From Pleodorina starrii (taxonomy: Eukaryota; Chlorophyta; Chlorophyceae; Chlamydomonadales; Volvocaceae), in contig BRXU01000003.1 in assembly GCA_030267565.1 (NCBI GenBank), positions 372,001-436,000 on the forward strand: a DNA stretch of 64,000 nt, read 5' to 3'. Below the pieces are notes generated by a model. The model was not told where the DNA came from, searched no databases, and worked only from the letters and a program-made list of their open reading frames with translations. Positions 35,930 through 47,785 of the stretch are shown here, in pieces. The position numbers and the translations under genes are program-made. Numbering within the stretch: position 1 is the first letter of the stretch; each line of letters begins with the position of its first letter.

Positions 35930-37526
35930 TGCGCCACGTGCGGTCCGCCTGCCAGCAGTCGTTGCGCTTGAGGCCCCAGGACCAGGGGGCCCGCCTGTCC
36001 GGTCGAGTGGGCACAGCCGGCATCGGAGAGGGATCGCACTCCGCTGCTTGGCTGCGCTTGGCCGGGTGCAGGTTGCGCGGCTCGTGGCCGAAGCCACTGC
36101 TTGCCTGCTACATAGCGGTCTGTGTGCGGCTATGGGTTTTTTTCCCTTACGTTCCGTTCCCAATACGTTGCAGTACGTACGGCTTTTGAGCTGCGCTTGG
36201 GTCCGGTGCGGCGCATCCACGCCGGCCTTTGTCCGTTCTTTTTTTTGCTGTTGCTGACGTGGAGAACGGTGACACCGAGCAGCACCGAGGCTCTTGACCT
36301 GGAAGACCTGAAAGATGGTTGCCGTAATGCGGCGAAGCTGGGTGATCGTGGGGCTTATTCACGGGGAAAAGAGCGAGGGGGAGGGGGGTGTTGGCGGCCG
36401 TAGGCTTCCTGCCTCCCTTTCCTTTCCGAGTTCCCGGAGGGAGACTGGACGCGCTGGATGCGTGCACTGGCCAGTGCGCAGCAACACACGCGCTGGTCAG
36501 GGCTGGTCAGGGCTGGACCGGCGAGCCGCGTGTACACCTTTCAGGCGCTGTCGTTACCGTCTCGGAACTGAGGCGGCTTGGTGCCCCTGGCTGGGCCGGC
36601 ATTGTCAGCATCCCGCTTTGTCAACATCCCTCTCTGATACTGGTACTTTTTGGTTGGGTGGTGCGCTCAGGTAGGTGTGGTCGGGTGCGCGGGTCTACTG
36701 CCAACCAGGGCCAACCGCCCCGTAGCAGAGAGGTGGTAGTGACCCACTCTTTCTGGCAGGCCTGCACAGGCTGCGCGTGTATGACAAGGGTCTGCAAGGA
36801 CAAGATGGTTGTGTAGCGGGCCTGGAATGGTCATTTGGATTTTCCCCGTCCTCGGCGACGCTGCCCGTTGAAAGGTTCTGTGCGTCTTGAGCCGCTGAGC
36901 TCCAGCAAATCACGCACGGGGCGCCGGCCTGCGCTTTAAACAGGCAACGATTCGCACACGAACAAACAGTGTAACAGGGTGAAGTCAAGGCATGCATCCT
37001 CACGACGGGCAGATAACCGTGCGAGACCGCGCGGGCGTTGTTACCGAAATCCAGCGTGCATTTCAGCACGCTAACATGGTGCAGAGTTTCTTTGATTTCT
37101 GTCCAAGGTAGCCCGCTCTGCATCTGAGTTGCTCGATGTTCCAAAGGAAGTGGAAAGGCGCAGCGCGTTTGCACGACAGGACGACACAGAGGAAGCTAGC
37201 CGTGACGCAGGGAGTAACTTCGCTTACGTCTTCTGCAGGCGACCAATGCTACAGGTCTACCATTTGGGGTGTGTAATATATGCACTTATGCAGAATAGGG
37301 CTTAGGCTAGGACGCGTCAGCCTTGACGGACCCTTACGCCATTTACCGACACTTACGCCACGGTGATACTGTACAGGAGCTGCAGCAGGCTTAGGCATAT
37401 ATGCGCATGGGGACTCTTATGTTCATTTGCGCCTGAGATAGAAACGCTTTGGGTAGCTTACCGCAGTCACTGTTTCACTAGCTTGGTGGTTGAGCAAGGG
37501 CTGAGTACCACACCGATTGCTTCAAA
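35930..37526. other. Intergenic region between SET and GRAM-VASt genes
   Basis: No coding block was recognised. It probably contains the 3' UTR of the SET gene, with a TGTAA signal at 36970-36974, and the promoter of the downstream gene. A TATATG-like string at about 37396 lies 130 bp before the next ATG. Confidence 0.55.
36970..36974 (+). terminator. Candidate TGTAA polyadenylation signal (SET gene)
   Basis: It is the first TGTAA I noticed downstream of the SET stop codon. TGTAA is the typical poly(A) signal of volvocalean algae. The implied 3' UTR of about 1 kb is long, so the assignment is tentative. Confidence 0.4.
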
Positions 37527-40500
37527 ATGCTGAGAGCCTTCAATCGAACGATTGCCCTTAGCCCGCTCCCGTCTCAGACTGTCTCGGTCGATAACACCAC
37601 CCCAACTCCCAGTAATGGAATCGAACCGCAAAGTTCATCGGAAGAGCAGCCGCAGCAGCCACAGCAGCAAACGCAGCAGCAAACGCAGCAACAAACGCCG
37701 CCCACCGAGGCTGGGCGCACCTCCTTAACGCTTAACCTGGACGAGGTGCATACCGACGGAGGCGATGGCGCTTCGTCCGCGGCAGCGGCCAACCCAGTCT
37801 TCTACGCCGGGATGATGCTTCGGGGTCACAAGGGGGACCTGGTGCGCTTATTTGAACTGCCACCGACGGAGGTGAGCAAGAGAAGGCCATTGGGGTCGCG
37901 GTTGGGCCGAAAGGAATATGGCTGACGCAACAGGTTATCGCCCCCCTTTCAGCGTCTGCTCGGAGATTTTCACTGCGCCATGCGCAAGCGAGTACTTCTT
38001 CAGGTAAGGCGGTCGCTGCAGGCGTCCTCCTCGCACGGGCATGCCCGCTCGCCGCTGTTGCCGACAGCTCTTTCCGCGGGACTTCCCGCCGCGTGTGCGC
38101 ACGCAGGGGCGCATGTACATCTTCGACCACTACGTATGCTTCTACTCGGCTGTTTTCGGCTTCGCCAAGAAACGGCGAATGCCAATGAGGGTAGGGACCG
38201 CCCGTGCCCGCCCACTGCTGCTGGAGGGCGTCGCACCGCATCACACCGTGGGCGTGCACGCACGCGCGCGCGCCCTCCCTCGCGCGGCTTTCCTGACACG
38301 CCGTCACCCGACCTGCAGACAATCAAGGCGGTGCGGAAACGGAAGCATCTCGGCTTCCCCAACTCCCTGGAGGTACGGGGCGACGGCCGCGAAGCGGGAG
38401 TGGGCCGTGAAGCGGGGGTGGGCCAGGGTTCTGAGCACGTGAACAGCGGGGAGATACGGCAGCGGGTGACAGGTTTCTGATTTGATGTGTCCAGGTGCAC
38501 AACCCGCAGCACAGTTGTGGATAAGGGTTTCCGGGTTCACGACCCACATGAAAATTTAAGTGGTCCGTGGGTCCCTGGGTCCCGAAGCTGCTGCAGGGGC
38601 GCCTGGGTGGGTGGCGGAGAGCGTGCTTGCCCGTTGGCTGCAACGCACAGCGCTTTGCGTTCCGTGGACGGGTGTTCTGTGTGTTGCAGTGTGGTGTCGC
38701 CTTGCGCGGGGTGGGGTGCAGGCGTGCGGCCGACCCATGGGCCGCTCCATCCTCCAGTGTGCGCCGGCGGTATGTACCTGTGACCCACATGGGAGCACAG
38801 GCACCGGCCCCATTCCAAGAAAGCACGTCGGAGCAGCATTTCCTGCGGGGCCGGCGCATCTGCACACGGCATATGCATTGACCCGCCCGCCCATCTGTTC
38901 TTCCGTCCATCCAATGAGCTGCCGCCTGCACGGCCCCCGGGCCCCCGCCTCGCCGGGCCCCCGGGGGTTCTGGGTCCGTTCGCTAACGCCGTCTCCTTCT
39001 CCGCTGCGGTATTTTCTTTTTATCCCCGGGGCCCCCACAGATCGAGACGGATGAGTGCAAGGAGTTTTTCACGTCGTTCCTGTCGCGGGAGGAGGCCTTC
39101 CAGCTCATCACGAAGCAGCTTCCAGAGGCCAAGTGAGTGGGCGTTTGGCTGGTGGTGGTGGTGGTGGTGGTCTTGTCGGAGCCTGTGCGAGACATGGGCG
39201 GGCACATGGGCGGGACAGGGGCGGAGGCGGACGGAGGCGGACGGCCTAATGCGGCATCTATAATGGTGTCGGGCAGGAAGGGTAGGAAGGGAGATGGGTC
39301 GAGTATGGTGCGCGGTGGAGGCGCGGATGAACCGCGTGACATGCTGGAGGGCCGGCAACCCCGCGGGCGGGCCAGGGCAAGCCTATTCGTGCTTGTTTCC
39401 GCAGTACCAGGCGGCACCAGTCCTAACACGCTTGTGGCCGAGGCTGTTCCACGCCTATCGTGCTTGCCCCATCCTCGGCAATCGCCCGGATTGCCTCGCT
39501 TATTTCGCTGTCGTCAATGTACCCTTAATCAGCAGCGGCAAGTCTCCGCGTTCGTCGCAGCTTTCTTTCTTTGGACCGTTCTGAATCAGCTGTGTGCTGG
39601 CCCGCTGGACCCCGCCCCCCCTCCCGCTTCAACGTCCGCAGTGACTCATTTTTGATATAAAGGAGCATATCACTCTCTGACCCCTTCCCCGCAGGAACCT
39701 GTCCGAGGGAGAGGACGGAACCCGCAGGTCCACGGACAACAGTTCCTATTACAATGCGGGTGGGTGGGGGGCCGGGTGGGGAAGTCAGGGAGTGATATGC
39801 GGCCGGGCCAGTTGTCGCCCCCGTACCGCCGGACTTGGTCGCGGTCCGCTCCGCGATCCGCAAACCTTGTATCGGCACGCGAACGTGAAACGCGCGAACT
39901 GCAATGCAACCCGCCAGCAGGCGTCGGCAACGGTCGCGAGCTGTCCGGCCCGCCTTCCACCTCCCGAAGTGGGCCGCTGGAGGGCGTGCGGCGCGGCGGC
40001 GCCGCCCACGCGAGTGGCGGCGGCGCCGGCGCCGGCGGCGGCGGCGTCAACGGGACGGCGCGCGGCGGCGGCCTGAACGGCGAGCGCTCGCTGCTGACGC
40101 GCCACTCGGGGTCCATGGCGGACGACGACAACGATGACGAGGAGGTGTGTTGTATTGGGAGGGACAGGAGTGGCAGGAAGCAGCGGCAGCAGCAGACCCT
40201 TGAGCGCGACACAGCGGGCAAAGTCAGTCAGGAGTTTGATTGTGCATGCCGCGTCGCGCCCGTGCGAGTCGAGATCGGGGATGCGCGTGCGTGCGGTGCA
40301 GCAAACTTCCCTTGGAGCTTGGAGCTTGGATGGCACGCGAGAGAGAGGAGGAGAGTTGCTTGCGGCCGCCCCGCCCGGTCGCTCCCCCAGCTCCCTCGGC
40401 AACTCTGCTCGGTTTTTCATTCGCCGTCCCCTCGTCGTGTGTCCCGTCTCCTCATCAATGGGAGAGGACGTCGTCTTGGGTTTCCCCTTCCTAAGGCTGG

Positions 40501-43500
40501 TTCGCTGTTCCTCTCCTCCCCGCTCCTCCCCGCTGGGCTGACTGACTGCAGGACGGCAGCAGTGTGTGGGTCATCGAGCCCCGCGCCGCGCCGCCCGTGG
40601 CCGCCGGCTCGCGGCACGTGCTGCGCACCACCCTGCCCGGCAGCCCCCGGGAGTTCTTCGATGTCGTACTGGCGGACAGCGCGCCGTTCTTCGAGGACTT
40701 TCTGGACAGCCAGGTGCGGGAGGGCGCTGCCACCCACCCACCATGTGGGGAGGGGGTTTGGGGTGGTGCGGGTCGGTTTAAGGGGATGGGGTGGGAGAGC
40801 TGGGAGAGAAATATGAGGGGCCACAGCGAAGGCGCGGCGGCGGCGGCGTTGGTGGACGGACACAGTAGTACTGGAGTGCAGAGCGGGGGTCGGGGGCGGG
40901 GGAAGGAGGGTTGGTGGGTGGGAGTGCGTGGTGCGCTTTGCACACGGGGACGAGCAAGCGAGGACCCCCCAAGTGCCCCAAGATGGGTCACGTATCTCGC
41001 TTGCGCTCGCTCGTTCGCTCGTTGGGCCCCCTGCCTGCCTCACCTCCCCTCCAGCGGCATCCGCCCGCCGAGCCTTCCTGAGGAGGATGACGCTGTCAAT
41101 GGCACACGCTTATTGGTAATACCTTGGTAATACCCTACCGACTTTGGCGCCTGTGTGTGTGTGTCTGCACAGGGCAACCGGCGCATCAACCTGACCAGCT
41201 GGAAGCGCCACCCGCAGCTGGGCCACGTGCGCGACATGAACTTCACCGCCCCCATCAAGGGCGCCTTCGGCAACTGGGGCGTCAGCCACACCGCCTGCTT
41301 CCAGTCGCAGAGGTGTGGCGCGGCGCGGCGCGGCGGGAGGGCCGTCGGGGTGGGCGGGGGCGCGGAGGCGGAGGCGGGGTTATGACGGAGGAGTGTGATG
41401 CCGGTGGCAAGAAGCAAAGTGAGAGCCCCGGCCCTGTGCACTGCGCACTGCCGCAGCGACGGAGGCGGAGGCGGAAACCTCCTCGAGGCATCCGCCCCGC
41501 CTACTGACCTCCTCGCCCGCCCTGACCTGCCCGTCTCTCTCCCACGTCCCCCCCATCCGCGCGGTCCGCAGGTTCTGCCTCTACTCCGAGGAGCACGTTG
41601 TGTTTGAGAGCAGCCAGACCATGACGGACATCCCCTACGGCGACTGCTTCACGGTGGACCAGCGGTGGGACATACGGAGGGAGGCCGACGCGGATCCCGA
41701 CCGGCCCATGGTGCGTGCGTGGGTGCGTGGGTGCCCTCCCCCGCCGCGGTCCGCCCTGCTGGGGGGCACGCTCGCTGCTTGGGTCCGTCTGCCACCTCCT
41801 CAGGCCCCCTCCTCCCTCTCGCGCCAATCCCCCTCTGCAGTGGTTCGCCCTCCCTCCATTTTCCCTCACCAGCCCGCCGCCACGCTCATCCTCTTGCCCA
41901 CCCGCCCGCCCGCCCCACCCCGCATGCCCTCCCTCGCCCTGCCCTGCAGCTATCCTTCGACCTGCACGTCCGGGTGCCCTTCACCAGCCGCTGCCTGTTC
42001 AAATCGGTGGGTGTGCGGACGGACGCATGGATGCGGGTGCTGCGGCGGAGGCACCGCGCTGCTCGCGCTGCAGCGAGCCACGGGGAGGAGCCGAGAGAGG
42101 AAGGGTGCCCCCCAGTAGCCCCCCAATAGCCGTGGAGGACCCCGGGGGGACTTGGGGGGGCTTTGGGGGCCCCGGGGGCTCGCTAGGAAATGGGCTCGGC
42201 CTACACCACGGTGCAGCTGTGTTGCTGCCACGCGGGCCATCGCCACGGGGGTCGGGCCGCGAGGCCTGGGCGCTCATTGGGGCCCCAAGGTCCCGTGTGG
42301 AGCAGCTCGAAACCGTACAATACGCATCCTGCCATTCGTGTTGTTCACCCCCATGCGGGGGGGCCTGTGGAGCGGGGGGCCTGGTGGGTACTGAATGGCG
42401 AACCGAGCGGGGTGCGGTGGGGCCTTGAGAGCATGGCCGGCAGGGCGCACCGGGACTCAGCCCACCCCTCAGTCCACCCGGCCGACATTGCTGGTGTTCT
42501 GCCACCACAGCATACGGTATTGCATGGGAGGTCAGGGGCCACGCCAGCTCTCTTGGTCCGGTCCGCCTGCGGGGTCCGCCGCCGATACGACCCACCACCT
42601 CCAGTCCTCCCGTCCTGGAGCATGGGGCCATGGAGCATATCACTCCCTGACTCCCCTCCTGCCGCCGCGCCGCGCCGCGGCTCATGCCCGCCTCATGCCC
42701 GCCTCATGCCCGCCTCATGCCCGCCTCATGCCCGCCTCCATGGGACCACGTTATCGCGCGCGCAGGTGATTGAGAGCGGCTCGGTGAAGCAAGTCCAGGA
42801 CACGTACGCGCAGTTCGTGGAGCAGCTGCGACCCGTGCTGCAGGTGCGCCGGCGGATTAGGCCCCTCCTCCACCAGGCCCCTCGTCCACCGCCTCCCTTC
42901 CGCCCTCCCTCCCTCCCTGGGTACACACCCACCCACCCTCCCTCGGCGACTTCCATACCGGACGCGGCACCCGCTCTAACTCCCGTCCCCTCACACACGC
43001 CCCTCTTTACACCCGCTGGGTTTTTGCGCTTCCGAGCGGCCCACTGGAGCCCACTGTAACAACAACAACACCCAGTAACAACCACCACCCACACACACAA
43101 CGTCCGCAGTGACTCATTTCTATATACCGTACTGAGCATATCACTCCCTGACACCCCCCCCACCACCACCACCACCATCCCCTGTCCTCAGGAGCGGCTG
43201 CTGTCCCGCAACACGCTCAACATGGAGGGCCTGGAGGAGCCCACCCTGTCGCAGACGCCGCGACTCAACAGCGCCGTGCCGCTCAACACTCGGTCCATCC
43301 CCATGGTGGCGCGCTCGCTGCAGCACGTGCCCTCGCTGCGGGCGCTCACGTCGGCCGGACGAGCCTCCAGCATGCACGCGCCGTCGGTGAGCGACGGGTC
43401 CGGGCTTGGGCTTGGGGACGGAGAAAAGAGGATACCGTGGGGCCGTGGGGCTGCACTGCACTGCACAGCGCTGCTGCGGCGTCGACCGCGACCAGCGTTT

Positions 43501-44355
43501 GCCCTCCCCTCCCTCCCCAAACGGAGTCCCGTGCCCACCTCTTCCGCGATCCCACCTCACCCCACCCGCCCAATCCTCTCGGTTATTTACTGGCTTGCTG
43601 GACCTTTCGAATGGTCCTGATACCGGTAGCTGCAGCAAGCAATGCAGCCATCACCGCACTTCACCCTCACCCTCCAGCAACCCAACCCAACCCACCAACC
43701 CTCTCATCCTCTTCCCCCGCCACGCCAGGCCTTCGAGATGGGCGACCCCGGCGAGGTGCCGCTCGCACGCCAGGCCGCCGGCAGCCACGCCGGCGGCGAG
43801 CCCAGCGTGGGCCGTCTGCTGCTGAGCCTGGGCGGCCGCCTTGCGGAGGGCGCTCGCGGCGTGCTGGAGTCGGGAATCGACGTGGTGCTCAACTTGACGC
43901 GGTGCCGCACCACACCGCAGATGCGCTTCCTAGTGGCGCTCGTCGTTATCATGTTTCTGGCCAACGCAGCGTGCATGCTGGGATACCTGTGGCACGGCTG
44001 GCGCGGCAGCGCCGAGCAGCCGCAGCTGGCGGCGGCGCCGTCGCCGCAGCCGGAGGCGGGGCCGTCGCTGCGCGACGGCGGCGCCGCCGCCGCCGCCGCG
44101 GCGGCGGCGGAGCAGTTGGCGGCGCTGCTTGCTGCCGGGGCGGGCGGAGGAGGAGGAGATGGTGGGGCGTACTGGGTGCAGCGGATGGCGGCGCTGCAGC
44201 AGGAGATGCAGCTGCTCCAGGGTCGCTTGGAGATCTTGTCCAGGGAGGTGGGGGTGGTGATGACGCACCTGACGCAGTCGGCCGCGGCGACGGCGGGCGG
44301 GGGCAACGCGACGGTGACGGAAATTGGCGGCCGGGGGGCTGCTGGGGAGCTGTGA
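37527..44355 (+). CDS. GRAM-VASt membrane protein (Aster/Lam-type sterol transporter)
   Basis: Fourteen exons (37527-37871, 37953-38003, 38107-38190, 38319-38372, 39041-39132, 39695-39759, 39921-40144, 40552-40713, 41173-41312, 41572-41710, 41950-42006, 42766-42843, 43192-43386, 43729-44355) encode 770 residues. A Gln-rich N terminus is followed by a GRAM domain (about 116-208; GRMYIFDHYVCFYS is the core) and a VASt/StART-like domain (about 306-497; HVVFESSQTMTDIPYGDCF). A single hydrophobic span (about 627-650) and a coiled-coil-like segment (about 710-746) close the protein. Aster/GRAMD1, yeast Lam and plant VAD1-type proteins with this layout sit in the ER at membrane contact sites; Aster and Lam move sterols between membranes. 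That role here is inferred from architecture. Exon 7 codes an Ala/Gly-rich linker and is the least certain. Introns carry family-1 and family-2 repeats. Confidence 0.9.
38982..39033 (+). repeat. Family-2 intronic repeat (GRAM-VASt intron 4)
   Basis: It contains CTAACGCCGTCTCCTTCTCC, then GCTGCGGTATTTTCTTTTT and CCCC, ending just before the exon 5 acceptor. It matches the reverse complement of the RPN10 intron copy over about 40 bp. Confidence 0.85.
39631..39690 (+). repeat. Family-1 intronic repeat, long form (GRAM-VASt intron 5)
   Basis: It starts AACGTCCGCAGTGACTCATT and continues to the GCATATCACTCTCTGAC core and a C/T tract, ending at the exon 6 acceptor. It shares about 50 bp with the copy at 43098-43158. 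Confidence 0.9.
39778..39800 (-). repeat. Reverse family-1 repeat (GRAM-VASt intron 6)
   Basis: The reverse complement reads GCATATCACTCCCTGACTTC and then CCC. It starts about 18 bp after the exon 6 donor, so exon 6 lies between two inverted family-1 copies. Confidence 0.85.
42631..42657 (+). repeat. Family-1 intronic repeat (GRAM-VASt intron 11)
   Basis: It contains TGGAGCATATCACTCCCTGA, then CTCCCCTCC. It is in forward orientation in the acceptor half of the intron, followed by an 11-bp tandem array. Confidence 0.85.
42681..42735. repeat. 11-bp tandem array
   Basis: Five perfect copies of CTCATGCCCGC lie in intron 11, ending about 30 bp before the exon 12 acceptor. Confidence 0.95.
43098..43158 (+). 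repeat. Family-1 intronic repeat, long form (GRAM-VASt intron 12)
   Basis: It contains CAACGTCCGCAGTGACTCAT, then the GCATATCACTCCCTGAC core and a C-rich tract running to the exon 13 acceptor. Confidence 0.9.
43421..43440 (-). repeat. Possible reverse family-2 remnant (GRAM-VASt intron 13)
   Basis: GAGAAAAGAGGATACCG resembles the reverse of the family-2 core. It lies about 35 bp after the exon 13 donor and is a short, weak match. Confidence 0.4.
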
Positions 44356-44562
44356 AGGTACCAAGCTTCGAAGGTATCGATAAGATGAGGAGTTGGACGG
44401 CGGGAGGACGGACGGACGGGGCGACGAGTGGCCGAACGGGACGGGCGGTCGTGTGGATGGCCGGCCGGGCGGACAGACACGACAGCCCGGCCCCGGCAGT
44501 CTTTCCTGCAGCTCCAAGCGTGCATGCCCTCGAACATATTCATTGCTGCAAGTGTGGGCGGC

Positions 44563-44617
44563 TCTCCTCCTCCTCCTCCTCCTCCTCCTGCTCCTCCTCC
44601 TCCTCCTCCTCCTCCTC
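44563..44617. repeat. (CTC)n microsatellite
   Basis: About 18 CTC/TCC units with one interruption lie in the likely 3' UTR of the GRAM-VASt gene. Confidence 0.95.
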
Positions 44618-44864
44618 GGGTGTGCACGTGTACATAAACGCCGCCATCCATCGCGACGAAGGCGCTGGGCTGATGGCATAACTGATGACCCGAACTCTTT
44701 CTCTCTCTCTCGTGCGGATTCATGACATTTACGGCACATGGCTAGCTGTGCACTATGACTAGGTAGGTAGCGGGGTAGCGGGGGCAAAGGCGGCGGCTGG
44801 TAGACACACATTCCTGCTTCGCCCCTCGTCCGTCCCGGCGCGGGTTTTCCGTCCCGGTGCGGAG

Positions 44865-44869
44865 TGTAA
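44865..44869 (+). terminator. Candidate TGTAA polyadenylation signal (GRAM-VASt gene)
   Basis: It is the first TGTAA noticed after the stop codon, about 510 bp downstream, a typical 3' UTR length for volvocalean genes. Confidence 0.55.
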
Positions 44870-47785
44870 GCTTGGTGTGGGAATGGGGCGCCGTCGTCGG
44901 GTAGGCGTTGGTATTGTGCCCCTAGTTTGGGTGCCCGGTCCGACGCTTGCGGCTGCACGCTGGGCAGCGTGCAGCAAGAGCGGCACGCAGGCAGCGGCGC
45001 GGGGGGCGGTTCGGGTCGGGGCTGCTGCCCTCTGTTGGCCGCCGCAGCTGTGGTGGCATCAGCGCGATGCGTATACATACCGCGGACGACGGATTGAGCA
45101 CGGGGTTGCGTGGGCAGTGCCAGGGCACTCCGCTTTCACGGAAGGGGTTTACAAAAGGTTTACAAATTACGGTAGAGGCCGGCTGCAGGCTGTCCGTTCC
45201 GGGCTGTCAAGGGGGGCAAGCAGTGGCACGCTGGCGCCCCGGTGCCGCAACCTCTTGAGCTGAAACAGACCCGAAGAAACGGCGGTAACCCACATGGCGG
45301 CATGCATGCATCCCTGCAGGCTGGCACGGGCCTGCACAGTGTGGTTGCCTCTTGGGTTGCATCTCGACGTGTGAGGTGTGGCGCTACCAGGCCGTCAGGT
45401 TGGCGGCATCAGGGGGGCATGCCATGCCATGGCGTGGCGTGGGGAATCCCGGCATTCATCGTTTGTGCCTAGGGGGGGGATACCGTTTGGAGGGAAGGGC
45501 TTGCACCCCGCCTCGACCCCGTGCAGAACTTGTGTACAGTCGTTGTGCAGGCGGCTCGATGCATGCGACACTTTGCCGCCATTGCGTGGAGTGCATTCGG
45601 GCCTGCCCTGCCCTTGATGCAAAAGTTTGAATGCTCTGATCAATGGCTGATCAGGCTGCCGCGAGTGTCGGTAGTCATACAGCTCATACTTGCTTGCGCT
45701 TGGCCTCCGTGGGGTGGGCGTTTGGCCTCCAGGACATGTGCGGGCTTCTCCCGCGGGGCCTGCGGTGGCGGCAGTGCTGTGGCGGCTTTGGCTTTATGCC
45801 CCTTTGGAGCATGGAATGATTTGATGTGGTGCAGGGGCGCAGGCCGCAGCACGCGCACAGTGGGGCCGTCGGCGCGCGCGTGGTGGCACACGCATACTGA
45901 GCCGCATTTGGTCTCGCACACTTTTGCGCGCGCGCCGCGTGACACGGATGGGTGTGGGGTAGTGTTTGGACAGGTAGATACTCGGATCATGCTTGCGCAC
46001 TGCAGAAGCACACGCGCCGGCTGGTCTGCGGCGCGGCGTTTGCCCAGTTTACGGCGCCGCGGTTACGTTCGACGCGGTCCCGTGCCAGTTCAGTGTTGCA
46101 GGACAGGAAGACAACTGCTCTAACGATCAGCAGCATAATAAGTACTGGTGCGTGCGTACTGTGGATGAGTGGATGTCGCAGGTTGTGGCGTTGCCGCCAT
46201 GATGTTGCATGGGGGCTTCTCAGTGGGATCATTCCATCACGCCGACCCATGGGTCCCCCGGCCATACTGTTATCGTGCAGGTGAATGCGGTGCACATACA
46301 ACGCCGGCGGTGCACGATTCAAATCCTGGTTGCGTCTTTGCGGGCTTGTCGGTTCGGCGCGTGTTCAGTAGCGTTGAGGTGCATGGGGTCCCAATAAGAA
46401 CCTGTAATACGTCCCTGTGGGCCTTTGGCTCCGCGCTCTTCTGAGGGCCTGAAGCCCATTGTGACAACCACAGCACAACGACCTCCCTTCTTCCCTTGGT
46501 AACGTGGATGCACAGTTGAAGCTGCCGAAAGCGCAGAAAGACCGCCTCCTGCTGTCCGAGCCGGCCTGGGACCTGCAAGCCTTGAGTGCACGCACATTGA
46601 CACGCGTGCCTGCCTGTGTCCGTGTGTCATCCCGGTGCCGTACAATAGTTGTAAAGATTTTCACATGTGAACTTGAACTCGACGGGATCAGTAGAAACGC
46701 TTGATCGTTTGGAGTGCAGCTTGTGTGCGCCGAGCGGAGGCCCGCGGTTCTGGATTTCGGCGGTCGCGCGCGCCATATGGCTCTCTGCAGGCTTCCGTCG
46801 AGGAGCTGCTCTTGCCCGGAAACAGCCGGATCCCGAGGCGGCCACCGCGCCCGTTACGTGGACCTGTCCACCTCACGCATTGCGCTACTGCTTGTGTGAA
46901 CGTGTCATCTTGTTCGTTTCCCGCCCTTGGGGCTATCGATACAAATGGAGGGAATAACGGGGGTCAGGAAGCAAGGGGAGGTTGATGGGCGCCGGGCCTG
47001 GGGACGCTGGCACCGTGCCTTTGAAGTGATTGCGGCTCTGTCCACGCCATTTGGTTTCTGCTGAAACATTATTTATCCCCCTATGCCAGCATTGCGCTGC
47101 GCTACGGCCCTGCTGAATAATGGACGGTCACTGCGTCGGCCATCCCCAGCAGGCGCATAAGACAGAGCAGCAGGCGTTGCGAGCCTCGGCGGCGACCTGC
47201 TGAATGTGTTAGACCTAATCGTTGTGTGGGTGTACAAGATGGGTCTATACGTATCTAGGCCCTTGCGCAGAACTCCTCTGGTTCACATAACGGAACCACG
47301 GTTCAGTCACAATCCAGACCCTCACCGTTCCCCTGCGTCCGACCCCCCACCATTCCCCTATGTCCCATCCAGGATGTTGCCCTACCGGCACACGTATGAG
47401 CTTACATCGTTGGGCGCCAGGGCATTTTGGAACAAGTTTGGAACAACCCTAACTAAATCCAGCCTTCCGCATCCATCACCATTTGCATTACATACCCCAG
47501 AAAAGCTAGAGGAACATATGCGAAGACCAGATAAGTCATCGTTTCCCATGAGTCGAAAGTCATATGAGTCGAGGAAGCGGTTGAAATGTATGCGCAGAGT
47601 TTTCAGCTTAGCCTGTCTTTGCCTTGAAGAAATTCAACGCCCGATACCGCAAGACAAATGCAAGTAAAAATTCTCTCAAGGAGTTGACTTACATCCGCTG
47701 TACGGCTGTCTGCCTTCACGCGATTCTCTCTAACTCAGACTTGGCATTGGAAGGTCCATCGCGGAATCTTAGGTACTTATTAGCC

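Larger units (their letters stand above)
44356..47785. other. Intergenic region between GRAM-VASt and RPN10 genes
   Basis: This 3.4-kb stretch holds the GRAM-VASt 3' UTR, with a (CTC)n microsatellite and a TGTAA signal, and the RPN10 promoter. The last ~700 bp are less GC-rich. No conserved coding block is seen; an open frame at 47206-47667 starts without ATG and has no recognisable domain. Confidence 0.55.

Noticed and set aside
42681..42735. Possible CRISPR-like array
   Set aside because: The 11-bp units are directly adjacent without spacers; it is a simple intronic tandem repeat in a eukaryotic gene.
43704..45078. Minus-strand open frames of 339 and 382 codons
   Set aside because: They are antisense to GRAM-VASt exon 14 and its GC-rich 3' region, with Arg/Pro/Ser composition and no domain.
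47206..47667. 153-codon open frame before RPN10
   Set aside because: No ATG start and no recognisable domain; it lies in the likely RPN10 promoter/5' UTR.
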